Below, one piece after another: positions 16,981-27,416 of a stretch of DNA of 64,000 nucleotides (position 1 is the first letter of the stretch; each line of letters opens with the position of its first letter). Source of the DNA: Paracoccus laeviglucosivorans (GTDB lineage Bacteria; Pseudomonadota; Alphaproteobacteria; Rhodobacterales; Rhodobacteraceae); NCBI RefSeq assembly GCF_900182695.1, contig NZ_FXTK01000001.1, forward strand, positions 124,001-188,000. Reading direction: 5' to 3'. Below the pieces are notes generated by a model. The model made no database searches, was not told the DNA's origin, and was given only the letters and a program-made list of their open reading frames with translations. The position numbers were made by a program, and so were the translations under genes.

Positions 16981-18479
16981 CAGCTATTCCCGCGAACAAA
17001 CCGCGCCGCTTCCTGCGCAGCGCGGCGCAGGGCGTTCGACTTGTTCACCGTCTCCATGAACTCGGCTTCGGGGTCGCTGTCATAGACGACGCCGCCGCCC
17101 GCCTGGATATATAGCTGCCCGTCCTTGACCACGCCGGTGCGCAGCGCGATGCACATGTCCATCTCGCCATTGGCGGCGAAATAACCGACGCCGCCCGCAT
17201 AGACGCCGCGCTTTTCCGGCTCCAGCTCGTCGATGATCTCCATCGCGCGAACCTTGGGCGCGCCCGAGACCGTGCCCGCAGGCATCCCCGCCAGCAGGGC
17301 AGACAGGGCATCCTCGCCTTCGCGCAGCTCACCCACAACGTTCGACACGATGTGCATGACGTGGCTATAGCGTTCGACGATGAATTTCTCGGTCGGGGTG
17401 ACAGTGCCCATCTTGGCCACGCGGCCCACATCGTTGCGGCCAAGGTCCAGCAGCATCAGATGCTCGGCCAGTTCCTTTTGGTCGGCCAGCAGGTCGGCTT
17501 CCAGCGCGTTGTCTTCGTCCGGCGTGGCGCCGCGTGCGCGAGTGCCTGCGATGGGACGGATCGTCACCTCGCCGCCACGCAGACGGACAAGAATTTCGGG
17601 CGAGGCCCCGACGATCTGAAAGCCGCCAAAGTTCAGATAGAACATGAAGGGCGACGGATTGGTCCGGCGCAGACTGCGATACAGCGCAAACGGCGGCAGC
17701 GGAAAGTCCATCGACCAGCGCTGCGAGGGCACGACCTGAAAGATGTCGCCCGCGCGGATGTAATCCTTGGCTTTTTCGACGGCCGCCAGATAGGCGTCCT
17801 TGCTGAAATTCGAACGCAGCTCGCCAACGCTCAGGTCATGGCCCAGGGCGCGCGGCTCACTGGGTTGACGGTCCAGCGAACGCAGTGCCTCCATCAGGCG
17901 CTCCGCCGCTTGCGCATAGGCGGCGCGGGCGGGGATGTCGGAATGCCATGCCGGGGCACAAAGCAGCACCTCGCCTTTGACCCCATCCAGCACCGCCACG
18001 ACCGAGGGGCGCATCATCACCGCGTCGGGCAGGCCCAGCGGATCGGGGTTCACATCGGGCAGACGTTCGACCAGCCGGATCATGTCATAGCCCAGATAGC
18101 CGAACAGACCCGCCGCACCCGCAGGCACGCCATCGGGCATGTCGATCCGGGTTTCAGCGATCAGCGCGCGCAGGCTGTCCAGCGCGGGCCGGTCGTCGGC
18201 GACGAATTCGTCGGAATAGCGGGCATTGCGGTTGATGCGGGCCCGACCGTCGCGGCAATCCCAGATCAGGTCCGGCTTCATGCCGACAAAGGAATAGCGG
18301 CCCCGCACCTCTCCTCCGGTCACGCTTTCCAGCATGAAGCTGTTGGGCGCGGCCTCGGCCAGTTTCAGCATCAGGCTGACCGGCGTATCCAGATCGGCGG
18401 CAAGACGAAGGGTCAGAAGCTGGTTGCGGCCTTGCGCCCAGCCCCGTTCGAAATCGGCGAAATCAGGCGAAATGTCCAT
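16980..18479 (-). CDS. trpE: Anthranilate synthase component I
   Basis: A 499-residue enzyme that converts chorismate to anthranilate with ammonia from TrpG. The N-terminal regulatory part carries the tryptophan-binding LLES-like motif (NSFMLESVTGGEVRGRYSF) and the C-terminal chorismate domain has PIAGTRARG, LLDLGRNDVGRV, GTVSGAPKVRAMEIIDELEP and GGVGYF. It shares one base with the ppiD stop and one with the SDR start. The glutaminase partner trpG is about 4 kb away on the other strand. Confidence 0.97.
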   Translation of the reverse strand: MDISPDFADFERGWAQGRNQLLTLRLAADLDTPVSLMLKLAEAAPNSFMLESVTGGEVRGRYSFVGMKPDLIWDCRDGRARINRNARYSDEFVADDRPALDSLRALIAETRIDMPDGVPAGAAGLFGYLGYDMIRLVERLPDVNPDPLGLPDAVMMRPSVVAVLDGVKGEVLLCAPAWHSDIPARAAYAQAAERLMEALRSLDRQPSEPRALGHDLSVGELRSNFSKDAYLAAVEKAKDYIRAGDIFQVVPSQRWSMDFPLPPFALYRSLRRTNPSPFMFYLNFGGFQIVGASPEILVRLRGGEVTIRPIAGTRARGATPDEDNALEADLLADQKELAEHLMLLDLGRNDVGRVAKMGTVTPTEKFIVERYSHVMHIVSNVVGELREGEDALSALLAGMPAGTVSGAPKVRAMEIIDELEPEKRGVYAGGVGYFAANGEMDMCIALRTGVVKDGQLYIQAGGGVVYDSDPEAEFMETVNKSNALRRAAQEAARFVRGNS

Positions 18480-20416
18480 TACTGCATCTGCGCATTGACC
18501 GCATCGACAGCGGTCTGGTTCACGGTCACGCCAGCGCGCGTCTGCACGGCGCGGGTGAAGTATTCAAAAACGTCCTGCCGCAAAGAGTCGGTCTGACCGG
18601 CCACGATGCCATCGCGGATCTGCTGCGCGCTTTCGGCCTTGATGTCGGCGGAATGGATCTGGTCCAGCGTCACCAGAAACACGCGGTTATCCGCATCGAT
18701 GACCGAGGTTTCGCCCATCTCGGCGATCTCAAAGGCCTTGGTCACCACGTCCTGAGGCACGCCGTTGATAAAGCCGCCGCGCGCAAGGTTCAGCTCGGGT
18801 TTGCCCTTGTCGGGCTGGACAGGCGCAGGCGCGGGCATGGTGGCCTGCGGATCGACGGCCCCCACAGCCTGCGCGACGGGCGTGGTCGCGGCGGGCGTCG
18901 GGCTTAGCACCGGATCGGTCGCGGCTTCGGTTTCCACGCGGCGTTCATCGGCAAGCGTCAGAAGCTGGCGATGGGTTTCGTTCTGGGTCCAATCCTCCAG
19001 CACGCGGTCGCGCACCTCGGCAAAGGGGATCAGCGCAGGCGGCTCGATCTTGTCCAGACGCATCGCGAACACGCCGCCGTCTTCAAAGGTGAACAGCTCG
19101 GGGAAGTCGCCTTCGGCGATCGAGGCGGCATGTTCGCGGAATTCGGGATAGGCGGCGATGCTGTTCGGCCCGCCTTCGTCCTTGCCGGTCCAGTCGATCT
19201 GTCCCAGTTCCAGCGGTGTGTCCTTGGCCAGATCCTCAAGCGTTGCACCGCCCGCCAACTCGTCCGAGAAGGTGCCGGTCTGGTCGTCGATCTGGCGGCG
19301 CGCGCGGTCCACGGCGGCTTCGACACGCAGGTCTTCGCGCGCTTCCTCGAACGGGACGTTCACCGGCTCAAGAATGGCGTTCATCGCAAACAGCGCCGGG
19401 CCCAGATTGCTGGGCGCAGGACCGGCAATGCCGGGCTGGTCTAGCGCAAAGACGGCATCGCCCGCTTCGCCCAGATCGGCCTTGGACACCTCGCCCAGAT
19501 CGATGTCGTTCAGCGACAGACCGCGTTCATTGGCAAGCTGTTCAAAGCTGGTTTCGCCCTTGTCCAGACGCGCCTTGGCCTCGGCTGCGGCGTCGGGGGT
19601 CGGGAAAACAAGGCGTTCGACCATCCGACGCTCGGGCTGCTGGAATTCGTCGATGCGCTGGTTGTAAAGGTCGCGCAGGCCCTGTTCATCGACCTGCACG
19701 TCTTTTTCCAGCATTTCCGGGGTCAGCCAGACATAGGTGATCTTGCGCGTCTCGGGCGAGGTGAAGCGGTCGGCATTGGCCTTGTGCCATGCCTCAAGCG
19801 TGGCATCGTCCGGCGTCGCGATCGGCGCGGTCAGGTCGGCTGCGGTCAGTTCTTTCCAATGGATGTCGCGCGTTTCAAGCAACCAGCCCAAGGCGCGGTC
19901 GGTCACGGGCGCGGGCGCGGTCACGGCGGCAAGCGTGGCGCGCTGCAGGATCAGGCGGGCTTCGTCCATGCGCAGGTCATGTTCGAATTCCGGTTCGCGG
20001 ATGCCTTCGCGGTTCAGCGTGTCGGCATAGCGGGCACGGTCGAATTTGCCGTCCAACCCGGCGAAGGCGGGGGACTTGACGATCTGGTCGCCGACGGCCT
20101 TGTTGCCCACGGACACGCCAAGTCGGTTCGCCTCATCCTCCATCGCGGCGGCAACGAACAGGCGCGACAGCGCAACCTGATCAATGCCGATGGATTTGGC
20201 TTCCGAAGGGGTCAGTTGACGACCGGTGCGGGCGGCAAAGTCCTGCACTTCGTTGCGCAGCGCGCGGGCATAGTCCTGCGAGCCGACATCGACCTTGCCG
20301 ACGCCGCCAATATCGGCCGTGCCGCCCGAGAAGTTGGTCACACCGAAGCCACCCAGCCCCAGAACCAGCATCCCCATCAGCAACCAGACGATGGTTTGTT
20401 TGCCCTTGCCGCGCAT
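18479..20416 (-). CDS. PpiD-like membrane-anchored peptidyl-prolyl isomerase
   Basis: A 645-residue periplasmic folding factor anchored by one N-terminal helix (residues 10-28). It has a SurA/PpiD-like N-terminal chaperone segment, a parvulin-type region in the middle (PERRMVERLVFPTPDAAAEA, GDAVFALDQPGIAGPAPS), and a long C-terminal chaperone part with a Pro/Ala-rich linker. It heads the ppiD-trpE-SDR group. A ppiD-trpE neighbourhood recurs in alphaproteobacteria, as far as I recall. The isomerase activity may be weak, as in E. coli PpiD. Confidence 0.88.
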   Translation of the reverse strand: MRGKGKQTIVWLLMGMLVLGLGGFGVTNFSGGTADIGGVGKVDVGSQDYARALRNEVQDFAARTGRQLTPSEAKSIGIDQVALSRLFVAAAMEDEANRLGVSVGNKAVGDQIVKSPAFAGLDGKFDRARYADTLNREGIREPEFEHDLRMDEARLILQRATLAAVTAPAPVTDRALGWLLETRDIHWKELTAADLTAPIATPDDATLEAWHKANADRFTSPETRKITYVWLTPEMLEKDVQVDEQGLRDLYNQRIDEFQQPERRMVERLVFPTPDAAAEAKARLDKGETSFEQLANERGLSLNDIDLGEVSKADLGEAGDAVFALDQPGIAGPAPSNLGPALFAMNAILEPVNVPFEEAREDLRVEAAVDRARRQIDDQTGTFSDELAGGATLEDLAKDTPLELGQIDWTGKDEGGPNSIAAYPEFREHAASIAEGDFPELFTFEDGGVFAMRLDKIEPPALIPFAEVRDRVLEDWTQNETHRQLLTLADERRVETEAATDPVLSPTPAATTPVAQAVGAVDPQATMPAPAPVQPDKGKPELNLARGGFINGVPQDVVTKAFEIAEMGETSVIDADNRVFLVTLDQIHSADIKAESAQQIRDGIVAGQTDSLRQDVFEYFTRAVQTRAGVTVNQTAVDAVNAQMQ

Positions 20417-20523
20417 ATGCCTGTCCTGCCCATTTTCTTCGTCCTTTGGCAGTCTTTAGGGTGCGAAGGCTGCGCGGGCAAGTGCCGCGGCCCCAACCCG
20501 GCTGCCCAGACGGTCACAAATGC

Positions 20524-21705
20524 TTAGGTGCGAAAGGTTTGCAGCCGTTCCACCAACGCACCGATCCCCGCCGCATCGGCATTTGCGAATGCGATGCGGA
20601 CATGGCGCGCACCTTCGGGATCGCCTGCGGGCATGAACATCGTGCCGGGCAAAAGCAGCACCCCCGCCTCGGCCACCAGACGCTTTGCAAGCTGGTCCGA
20701 AGGGATGTCATGGGGATGTTCGGCCCATGCGAAATAGGCCCCGCACCCCTTGATCCGCCAGCCTTCCAGCCCCGCCATGCCCTGTTCCATGGCGCGACGG
20801 CGGGTCAGGATTTCGGCCCGCTCGCCCGCCAGCCAGTCTGTCAGGTTCGCCATCCCCCATGCCGCGCCGATCTGGCCGATCTGGCTGGTGCAGATCGCCA
20901 CCGTATCCAGAAACTTCTCGATCTGGATCATGCGGGTTTCGGCGGCGATCAGCGCGCCCACGCGATGCCCGGTCAGCCGGTATGCCTTGGAGAAGCTGTA
21001 AAGATGGATCAGCGTATCGCCCCAGTCCGGATCGACGAACAGATCATGCGGCGCACCCGCGCGGCTGTCGAAATCGCGATAAGTCTCGTCCACGATCAGC
21101 GCGATGCCCCGCACTCGTGCCAGATCGAAGAACGCCCGCAGGGTCTGTGCCGGATATTCCGCCCCCGAGGGGTTGTTGGGGCTGACCAGCACGATCGCCC
21201 TGGTGCGGTCGGTGATCAGCTTTGCTGCCTCGGCCACATCAGGGATCATGCCCTGTCCACAATGCAGGCCGACCGCGCGGATGCCCTGCATGTCCAGCCA
21301 CATCTTATGGTTGAAATACCATGGCAGCGGCAGGATCACCTCATCCCCTGGGCCGGCAAGGGTCTGCATCGTGGCGCAGAAAGCCTGATTGCAGCCCTGC
21401 GTGATGGCGACCTGCGCGGGGCGGATCGTGCCGCCGTAATCGCGCGACCAGTTGGCCGCCACTGCCTCGCGCAGTTCGGGACGGCCCAGCACCGGGCCGT
21501 AAAGATGCGCGTCGGGCCGCGACAGCAGCGCATCCGCCATGGCGCGGCGTAGGGATTCGGGCGGCGGCTCGACCGGGGCGGCCTGACTGACGTTGATCAG
21601 CGGACGTTCGGGCGGAAAGCTCACACCCTCCAGCCAGCGCCGCGCCTCCATGACGGGCGGGCGGAACGTGGCGTCGATGGCGGGGTTCAATGGCAGCATG
21701 GTCAC
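20524..21705 (-). CDS. PLP-dependent class I/II aminotransferase
   Basis: A 393-residue fold-type I aminotransferase. The PLP-binding lysine is K240 in SFSKAYRLTGHRVG; other family text is SPNNPSGAEY, VDETYRDF and a C-terminal RIAFAN arginine segment. Substrate unknown. The GTG start overlaps the stop of the upstream Pro/Ala-rich gene as GTGA; an ATG two codons further in is an equally acceptable start. The 107 bases between it and ppiD hold no clear element. Confidence 0.9.
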   Translation of the reverse strand: MTMLPLNPAIDATFRPPVMEARRWLEGVSFPPERPLINVSQAAPVEPPPESLRRAMADALLSRPDAHLYGPVLGRPELREAVAANWSRDYGGTIRPAQVAITQGCNQAFCATMQTLAGPGDEVILPLPWYFNHKMWLDMQGIRAVGLHCGQGMIPDVAEAAKLITDRTRAIVLVSPNNPSGAEYPAQTLRAFFDLARVRGIALIVDETYRDFDSRAGAPHDLFVDPDWGDTLIHLYSFSKAYRLTGHRVGALIAAETRMIQIEKFLDTVAICTSQIGQIGAAWGMANLTDWLAGERAEILTRRRAMEQGMAGLEGWRIKGCGAYFAWAEHPHDIPSDQLAKRLVAEAGVLLLPGTMFMPAGDPEGARHVRIAFANADAAGIGALVERLQTFRT

Positions 21706-22490
21706 TCGGTCAGCAAGGCGCCCAGATCGGGCGGGGTCGAAAGGTCGAAGCCCTGCCCAGGCGCAGGCGCGCGCAGGGCTGCGGGAATCGAGCGGGCGGC
21801 GGCCGCCGGATCGGGCAGCACCACCGTTGCGGGCATGGCATCGGGTGCGGGCGGCGTATCGGGCAGGGCCATTTCGGGCGCGGGCATGGCAGGCAGCGCC
21901 TCGGCCATCTGGGCGGGGGGCTGGTCAAGGCCCGGCACCTGCACGCGACCGGGCGGTGCCACGGGCATGGGCGCTTCGGCATTTGCCGTGGGCGGATTGG
22001 CGACCTCCTTGACCGGCGGAGCCATGACCGGAGCCGATGGGGCGTCGCCCCGCGCCTCGGGCGTGTTCGACGGATCGGCGGCGGGGGGCGCGATTTCTTC
22101 GGCCGGACGGATGACAGTGGGCGCGGCGGCGATGCGCGGCGCGTCTGTCAGCGGGGCGGGTGCGGCGGGCGGCAGGTCGGCGGCGCGGGCGAATTCCGAC
22201 TGCGCGGGCATGTCCAACGCCTGCGCGGGTTCGGGCGTGGATGTGGCCACAGCTTCAGGATCGGGTGGCGTGACCGCAGGCGGGGTTTCCGCGGTTTCCG
22301 GGACCGGTGGCGGCATCTTGGCGACCGGCACGGGTTCGGGCACCGGCACTGGCACCGCAACAGATTCCGGCGCGGCCACGGTTTGCACCACGGGCGGCGT
22401 GGGCAACGGCAGCGCCAGCGACAGCCCCATCAGTGCGGCGCCGGATACCAGCGCCCCCTGAACCAGTCCCGCCGCAAATCCCGTTGCCAT
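21702..22490 (-). CDS. Membrane-anchored Pro/Ala-rich protein
   Basis: A 262-residue protein with one N-terminal hydrophobic segment (about 5-28) followed by more than 200 residues rich in proline and alanine, and no folded domain that I can identify. It resembles the N-terminal anchor-plus-linker of divergent polysaccharide deacetylases in Rhodobacteraceae, but the catalytic domain is missing and an aminotransferase gene starts instead. It could be a truncated deacetylase or a TonB-like periplasm-spanning protein. It is divergent to trpG across 122 bases. Confidence 0.65.
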   Translation of the reverse strand: MATGFAAGLVQGALVSGAALMGLSLALPLPTPPVVQTVAAPESVAVPVPVPEPVPVAKMPPPVPETAETPPAVTPPDPEAVATSTPEPAQALDMPAQSEFARAADLPPAAPAPLTDAPRIAAAPTVIRPAEEIAPPAADPSNTPEARGDAPSAPVMAPPVKEVANPPTANAEAPMPVAPPGRVQVPGLDQPPAQMAEALPAMPAPEMALPDTPPAPDAMPATVVLPDPAAAARSIPAALRAPAPGQGFDLSTPPDLGALLTE

Positions 22491-22612
22491 GCGCCCTGCC
22501 CTGTTTTTTGCCCCGCGGGCTTGACCCTATACGGCGCTTTATCACATCTATAGCGGCAGATTTTCCGGGGTTCACCCCAAATGCAAGGCCCCCAACGCCG
22601 AAAGCGCGCACC

Positions 22613-23203
22613 ATGATCCTGCTCATCGACAATTACGACAGCTTTACCTGGAACCTCGTTCACTACATGGGCGAGGCGGGGGCGGATGTCGTCGTGCGCC
22701 GCAATGACGTGCTGAGCGTGGACGAAGCGTTGGCGATGGGCGCGCAGGGCATCGTGATTTCGCCCGGTCCCTGCGATCCGTCGCAGGCGGGCATCATCGT
22801 GCCGCTGATCCGTGCAGCGGCGGAACGCCAGATCCCGCTGTTCGGCGTCTGCCTTGGGCATCAGGCGATTGGCGAGGCGTTTGGCGGCAAGGTCGTGCGC
22901 GCCTCCCGCATCGTGCATGGCAAGACCGACGCAATCACCCATGACGGCACGGGCGTGTTCACCGACCTGCCCAGCCCCTTGACCGCGACGCGCTATCATT
23001 CGCTGACGGTCGAGCCGGAAACCCTGCCCGACTGCCTGCGCGTCACCGCGACCAGCGGCGATGGCACGATCATGGGCATGATCCACCGCACCCTGCCGAT
23101 CGAGGGCCTGCAGTTCCACCCCGAAAGCATCGCCTCAGAATACGGGCATGACATGATCCGCAACTTCCTGCGCCGCTGTTCCAATCTGGATGCCGCCGCA
23201 TGA
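22613..23203 (+). CDS. trpG: Anthranilate synthase component II (glutamine amidotransferase)
   Basis: A 196-residue class I glutaminase that supplies ammonia to TrpE. It begins [18 protein letters not shown]; the nucleophile is the cysteine in [15 protein letters not shown], with the catalytic His-Glu in [13 protein letters not shown]. The frame extends upstream but this start is the family norm. First gene of trpG-trpD-ung-trpC-moaC-moeA; it overlaps trpD by four bases. Confidence 0.97.
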   Translation: MILLIDNYDSFTWNLVHYMGEAGADVVVRRNDVLSVDEALAMGAQGIVISPGPCDPSQAGIIVPLIRAAAERQIPLFGVCLGHQAIGEAFGGKVVRASRIVHGKTDAITHDGTGVFTDLPSPLTATRYHSLTVEPETLPDCLRVTATSGDGTIMGMIHRTLPIEGLQFHPESIASEYGHDMIRNFLRRCSNLDAAA

Positions 23204-24228
23204 GCGCGCTAAGTGACATCCGCCCGCTGATCGGCACCGCCGCCACCCGCCCCCTGACCGGCGGCGAGGCGGAGGCAGCCTTCGGCGCGCTGTTCGAAGG
23301 CGCGGCCTCGCCCGCCCAGATCGGCGGTTTGCTGATGGCCATGCGCGTGCGCGGCGAAACGGTCGAGGAGATGGCCGCAGCCACCCGCGCCATGCGCGCC
23401 CGCATGAACCGCATCAAGGCCCCCGAAGGCGCGATCGACATCGTGGGCACCGGCGGCGACGGCAAGGGCACGCTGAACATCTCGACCGCGACTGCCTTTG
23501 TGGTGGCGGGTGCGGGCGTGCCGGTGGCCAAGCATGGCAACCGCAACCTGTCGTCGAAATCGGGCAGCGCGGATGCGATGACCCATCTGGGCCTGAACGT
23601 GATGACCCCGCCCGAGGTGGCCGAGCGCGCGCTGACGGACACTGGCATCTGCTTCATGATGGCGCCGATGCACCACCCCGCGATGCGCCATGTCGGCCCC
23701 GCGCGGGCGGAACTGGGCACGCGCACGATCTTCAACCTGCTGGGGCCGATGACCAACCCGGCCTCGGTCCGGCGGCAGTTGACGGGGACGTTCGACCGCG
23801 TGTGGAACCGCCCCATGGCCGAAACCCTGCGCGAGCTGGGCAGCGACATGGCGTGGCTGGTGCATGGCAGCGACGGCACGGATGAGATTTCCATTGCCGG
23901 ACCGTCATGGGTCGCCCAGTTGAAAGACGGCGAGATCACCGAATTCGAGATCGCGCCCGAGGATGCCGACCTGCCCGTCCACCCGTTCGAGGCAGTGCTT
24001 GGTGGCGACCCCGCGCAAAACGCAGCCGCCCTGCGCCGCCTGCTGGACGGCGAAAAGGGCGCGTATCGCGATGCTGTGCTGCTGAATTCGGCAGCCGCGC
24101 TGTTGATCGCGGGCAAGGCTGCGGACCTGCGCGAAGGTGCGGCCATCGCCGCCGAGGCCATCGACAGCGGCGCGGCCAAGGCCAAGCTGGACGCCCTTGC
24201 CGCCCAAGTCGGCGCGCCCGAGGCATGA
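23200..24228 (+). CDS. trpD: Anthranilate phosphoribosyltransferase
   Basis: A 342-residue enzyme that joins anthranilate to PRPP. Motifs are [42 protein letters not shown] and [14 protein letters not shown]. Both the start (overlapping trpG) and the stop (overlapping ung) are in ATGA junctions, so translation is coupled across all three genes. Confidence 0.97.
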   Translation: MSALSDIRPLIGTAATRPLTGGEAEAAFGALFEGAASPAQIGGLLMAMRVRGETVEEMAAATRAMRARMNRIKAPEGAIDIVGTGGDGKGTLNISTATAFVVAGAGVPVAKHGNRNLSSKSGSADAMTHLGLNVMTPPEVAERALTDTGICFMMAPMHHPAMRHVGPARAELGTRTIFNLLGPMTNPASVRRQLTGTFDRVWNRPMAETLRELGSDMAWLVHGSDGTDEISIAGPSWVAQLKDGEITEFEIAPEDADLPVHPFEAVLGGDPAQNAAALRRLLDGEKGAYRDAVLLNSAAALLIAGKAADLREGAAIAAEAIDSGAAKAKLDALAAQVGAPEA

Positions 24229-24878
24229 TCCCCGAAACCTGGGCCGACCTGCCCTTTTTTCGCGATGACTGGCCCGCGATTGCCGCGCGGCTGGACTGTC
24301 AGGACTGGCTGCCCGGCCCCGCGAATGTCTTTGCAGCATTGGCGCTGACCCCGCCGCAGGCCGCGCGGGTCGTGATCCTGGGGCAAGACCCCTATCCCAC
24401 ACCCGGCCATGCCAATGGGCTGGCCTTTTCGGTCACACCGGAAACCGCGCTGCCGCGTTCGTTGAAAAACATCTATGCCGAGATGCGCGACGACCTTGGC
24501 GCGGCCCCCGCCAATGGCGACCTGTCGCATTGGGCGCGGCAGGGGGTCTTGCTGCTGAACACCTCGCTTTCCGTGCTGCCGGGTCAGGCCGGGGTCCATG
24601 CGAAATGGGGCTGGGACAAGCTGGCGCGTCAGGCCGTGGTGCGGGCGCAGGCGGAACGCCCGCTGGCCTTCATCCTGTGGGGGGCGCACGCGCAAAAGGC
24701 GCTGGTGGGCCTGCCGCGCGCGGTTGATCTGGTGATCGAAAGTGCCCACCCCTCGCCCCTGTCAGCGCGGCGCGGCTTTTTCGGTTCGCGCCCGTTCAGC
24801 CGGGTCAATGATTGGCTGACGGCACAGGGGCAGCCCCGCATCGACTGGTCCCTTTCGGAAAACGCCCAAAAGGGCTAA
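24225..24878 (+). CDS. ung: Uracil-DNA glycosylase (family 1)
   Basis: A 217-residue glycosylase that removes uracil from DNA, the first step of base excision repair. The active-site motif [18 protein letters not shown] gives D55 as the catalytic acid; [22 protein letters not shown] and [21 protein letters not shown] complete the family pattern. It sits unexpectedly between trpD and trpC, overlapping trpD as ATGA and ending nine bases before trpC. Confidence 0.95.
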   Translation: MIPETWADLPFFRDDWPAIAARLDCQDWLPGPANVFAALALTPPQAARVVILGQDPYPTPGHANGLAFSVTPETALPRSLKNIYAEMRDDLGAAPANGDLSHWARQGVLLLNTSLSVLPGQAGVHAKWGWDKLARQAVVRAQAERPLAFILWGAHAQKALVGLPRAVDLVIESAHPSPLSARRGFFGSRPFSRVNDWLTAQGQPRIDWSLSENAQKG

Positions 24879-24887
24879 GGAAGACAC

Positions 24888-25676
24888 ATGGATATTCTGG
24901 AACGCATCAAGGCCTACAAGCTTGAGGAAGTCGCCGCCGCAAAGGCCGCGCTTCCCCTGTCGGGCATTGAGGAGATGGCGCGCGCCGCCGACACGCCGCG
25001 CGGTTTCGCCCGTGCGCTGACCTTCAAGGCCGCGCATGGCCATGCGTTGATTGCCGAAATCAAAAAGGCCAGCCCCTCGAAAGGCCTGATCCGCCCCGAT
25101 TTCGACCCGCCCGCCCTCGCCCGCGCCTATCAGGCCGGGGGTGCGGCCTGCCTTTCGGTCCTGACCGACACGCCCAGCTTTCAGGGCGCACCGGAATACC
25201 TGACCCTTGCGCGTGAGGCGTGCGCCCTGCCGGTGCTGCGCAAGGATTTCATGTATGACACCTATCAGGTCGCAGAAGCCCGCGCCTGGGGTGCGGACTG
25301 CATCCTGATCATCATGGCCAGCGTGGATGACCACCTGGCCGCCGAGCTTGAAGACGCCGCCTTCCACTGGGGCATGGACGCGCTGATCGAGGTGCATGAC
25401 CGTGCCGAGCTGGACCGCGCACTGGATTTGAAATCGCCGCTGATCGGCGTGAACAACCGCAATCTGAAAACCTTCGACATCACGCTGGACACCACGCTGG
25501 CGCTGGCTCCGCATCTGCCGGAAGGTCGCGATCTGGTCTGCGAAAGCGGTCTGTTCACCGCCGCCGATCTGGATGCCATGGCGCAGGTCGGCGCGCACCG
25601 CTTCCTGATCGGCGAAAGCCTGATGCGGCAGGATGATGTCGCCCAAGCCACCCGCAAGATTCTGGGCACCGCATGA
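24888..25676 (+). CDS. trpC: Indole-3-glycerol phosphate synthase
   Basis: A 262-residue TIM-barrel enzyme that closes the indole ring in tryptophan synthesis. Family text includes [53 protein letters not shown] and a final GESLMRQDD phosphate-binding region. AAGGAAG precedes the ATG. It overlaps moaC by four bases. Confidence 0.97.
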   Translation: MDILERIKAYKLEEVAAAKAALPLSGIEEMARAADTPRGFARALTFKAAHGHALIAEIKKASPSKGLIRPDFDPPALARAYQAGGAACLSVLTDTPSFQGAPEYLTLAREACALPVLRKDFMYDTYQVAEARAWGADCILIIMASVDDHLAAELEDAAFHWGMDALIEVHDRAELDRALDLKSPLIGVNNRNLKTFDITLDTTLALAPHLPEGRDLVCESGLFTAADLDAMAQVGAHRFLIGESLMRQDDVAQATRKILGTA

Positions 25677-26140
25677 GCCTGACGCATTTCGACGCATCCG
25701 GTCAGGCCCATATGGTCGATGTGTCGGAAAAGCCCGACACCGCCCGCGAAGCCGTGGCCGAGGGGTTGGTCATCATGTCCCCCGAAACGCTGGCGCTGGC
25801 TCAGGGCGGAGCGGCGAAAGGCGACGTGATGGGCGTGGCGCGGCTGGCCGGGATCATGGGGGCGAAACGCACCGCCGATCTGATCCCGCTATGCCATCCG
25901 CTGCCCATCGCTAAAGTCTCGGTCGATCTGGCCGCTGACCCCGCGCTGCCCGGCATCCGCGTCACCGCGACCGTGAAGACCACCGGGAAAACCGGGGTCG
26001 AGATGGAGGCACTGACGGCGGTCAGCACCGCCTGCCTGACCGTCTATGACATGCTGAAAGCCGCGCAGAAGGACATGCGGATCGAGGGCATCCGCCTGCT
26101 GTCCAAGACCGGCGGCAAATCGGGCGAGTTTCGCGCATGA
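25673..26140 (+). CDS. moaC: MoaC cyclic pyranopterin monophosphate synthase
   Basis: A 155-residue enzyme of molybdenum cofactor synthesis that works after MoaA to make cyclic pyranopterin monophosphate. Signature text is [39 protein letters not shown] and the final KTGGKSG. It starts inside the trpC stop (ATGA) and ends inside the moeA start (ATGA), tying cofactor synthesis to the tryptophan operon. Confidence 0.97.
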   Translation: MSLTHFDASGQAHMVDVSEKPDTAREAVAEGLVIMSPETLALAQGGAAKGDVMGVARLAGIMGAKRTADLIPLCHPLPIAKVSVDLAADPALPGIRVTATVKTTGKTGVEMEALTAVSTACLTVYDMLKAAQKDMRIEGIRLLSKTGGKSGEFRA

Positions 26141-27306
26141 TCTCGGTCGAGGAAGCCCGCGCATTGGTTCTGGCGCTGGCCGCCTCGCCGGTTCCCGAAG
26201 ACATCGCCGTGCAGGACGCACTTGGCCGCGCGCTGGTCGCGCCTGCCGTTGCGCGCCTGACGCAGCCACCCTTCGATGCCTCGGCCATGGATGGATATGC
26301 GTTGCGCAGCGCCGATCTGCCGGGGCCTTTGCAGGTGATCGGCACGGCGGCGGCGGGCGTGCCCTATCAGGGCGACACGCCTGCGGGATCAAGCGTCCGT
26401 ATCTTTACCGGCGCACCTGTGCCAGCCGGTTACGACCGTGTGGTGATGCAGGAAATCGTGACGCGGGATAGTGATGCCATCACCGTCGCTGACGCGGGCG
26501 CGAACCTGAATATCCGCCTGAAAGGCAATGACTTTTCCGAAGGCACTGCGTTCTTGCCCGCGCGTCCGCTGCGCGCGTCCGATCTTGGCCTGATTGCCGC
26601 GATGAACGTGCCGCGCGTGACCGTGGCGCGGCGTCCGCGCGTGGCCGTGCTGGCGGGCGGGGATGAGCTGGTGCCGCCCGGCGACACGCCCGCGCCGGGC
26701 CAGATCATCAGTTCGAACGACATCGCCATCGCCGCGCTGGCCCGCGAAGCCGGGGCCGAGGTCATGGTCCTGCCGCTGGCCCGCGATACCGAGGAAAGCC
26801 TGCGAGAACGCTTCCTGCAGGCGCAGGGCTGCGATCTGATCGTGACGATCGGCGGCGCCTCGGTCGGGGATCATGACCTGATCGCGAAAGTCTCGGCGGA
26901 TCTGGGGATGGAACGCAGCTTCTATAAACTTGCGATGCGGCCCGGCAAGCCGCTGATGGCCGGCCGCATGGGCGCTGCTGCGATGTTGGGGCTGCCGGGA
27001 AATCCTGTCTCGGCGATCGTCTGCGCCAAGCTGTTCATGCAACCGTTGCTGCGCGTGATGCAGGGCCTGCCGCCCGGTTCTGAACCGATGCACGGGGTGC
27101 TGGCCCGCGGCCTGCCCCCCGAAGGCGACCGACAGCATTATCAGCGCGCACGTCTGACGCCGGGCGAAATGCCAGTGGTTGACCCGTTCGGGGATCAGGA
27201 CAGCGCACGCCTGTGGCTGCTGGCCGAAGCGGATGCACTATTGGTCCGGCCTGCCCATGACCCCGCCCGCGCTGCTGGCGACCCGGTTTTGTTCCTGCCG
27301 CTATAG
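26137..27306 (+). CDS. moeA: MoeA molybdopterin molybdenumtransferase
   Basis: A 389-residue enzyme that inserts molybdate into adenylated molybdopterin. It shows [29 protein letters not shown]-like segment [25 protein letters not shown] and [12 protein letters not shown], all standard for the family. It is the last gene of the overlapping trp-moa run; lexA follows after a 110-base gap containing a LexA box. Confidence 0.97.
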   Translation: MISVEEARALVLALAASPVPEDIAVQDALGRALVAPAVARLTQPPFDASAMDGYALRSADLPGPLQVIGTAAAGVPYQGDTPAGSSVRIFTGAPVPAGYDRVVMQEIVTRDSDAITVADAGANLNIRLKGNDFSEGTAFLPARPLRASDLGLIAAMNVPRVTVARRPRVAVLAGGDELVPPGDTPAPGQIISSNDIAIAALAREAGAEVMVLPLARDTEESLRERFLQAQGCDLIVTIGGASVGDHDLIAKVSADLGMERSFYKLAMRPGKPLMAGRMGAAAMLGLPGNPVSAIVCAKLFMQPLLRVMQGLPPGSEPMHGVLARGLPPEGDRQHYQRARLTPGEMPVVDPFGDQDSARLWLLAEADALLVRPAHDPARAAGDPVLFLPL

Positions 27307-27368
27307 GCGGTTAACCCCTTCTTTACGCGAATCAAGATAAAGATTGACGCAAAGGGTTGACCAATCCA

Positions 27369-27383
27369 GAACATTCAAGGAAC
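27369..27383 (+). promoter_or_regulatory. LexA (SOS) box, alphaproteobacterial type
   Basis: GAAC-ATTCAAG-GAAC matches exactly the direct-repeat SOS box GAAC-N7-GAAC known for Rhodobacteraceae and other alphaproteobacteria. It lies 34 bases before the lexA ATG, the expected place for autorepression. Confidence 0.88.
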
Positions 27384-27416
27384 ATGATGCCGATTGCAGC
27401 AGCGCAGGGACCGACA

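Noticed and set aside
22491..22612. Possible trp attenuator before trpG
   Set aside because: No leader ORF with tandem Trp codons and no terminator-antiterminator pair is visible.
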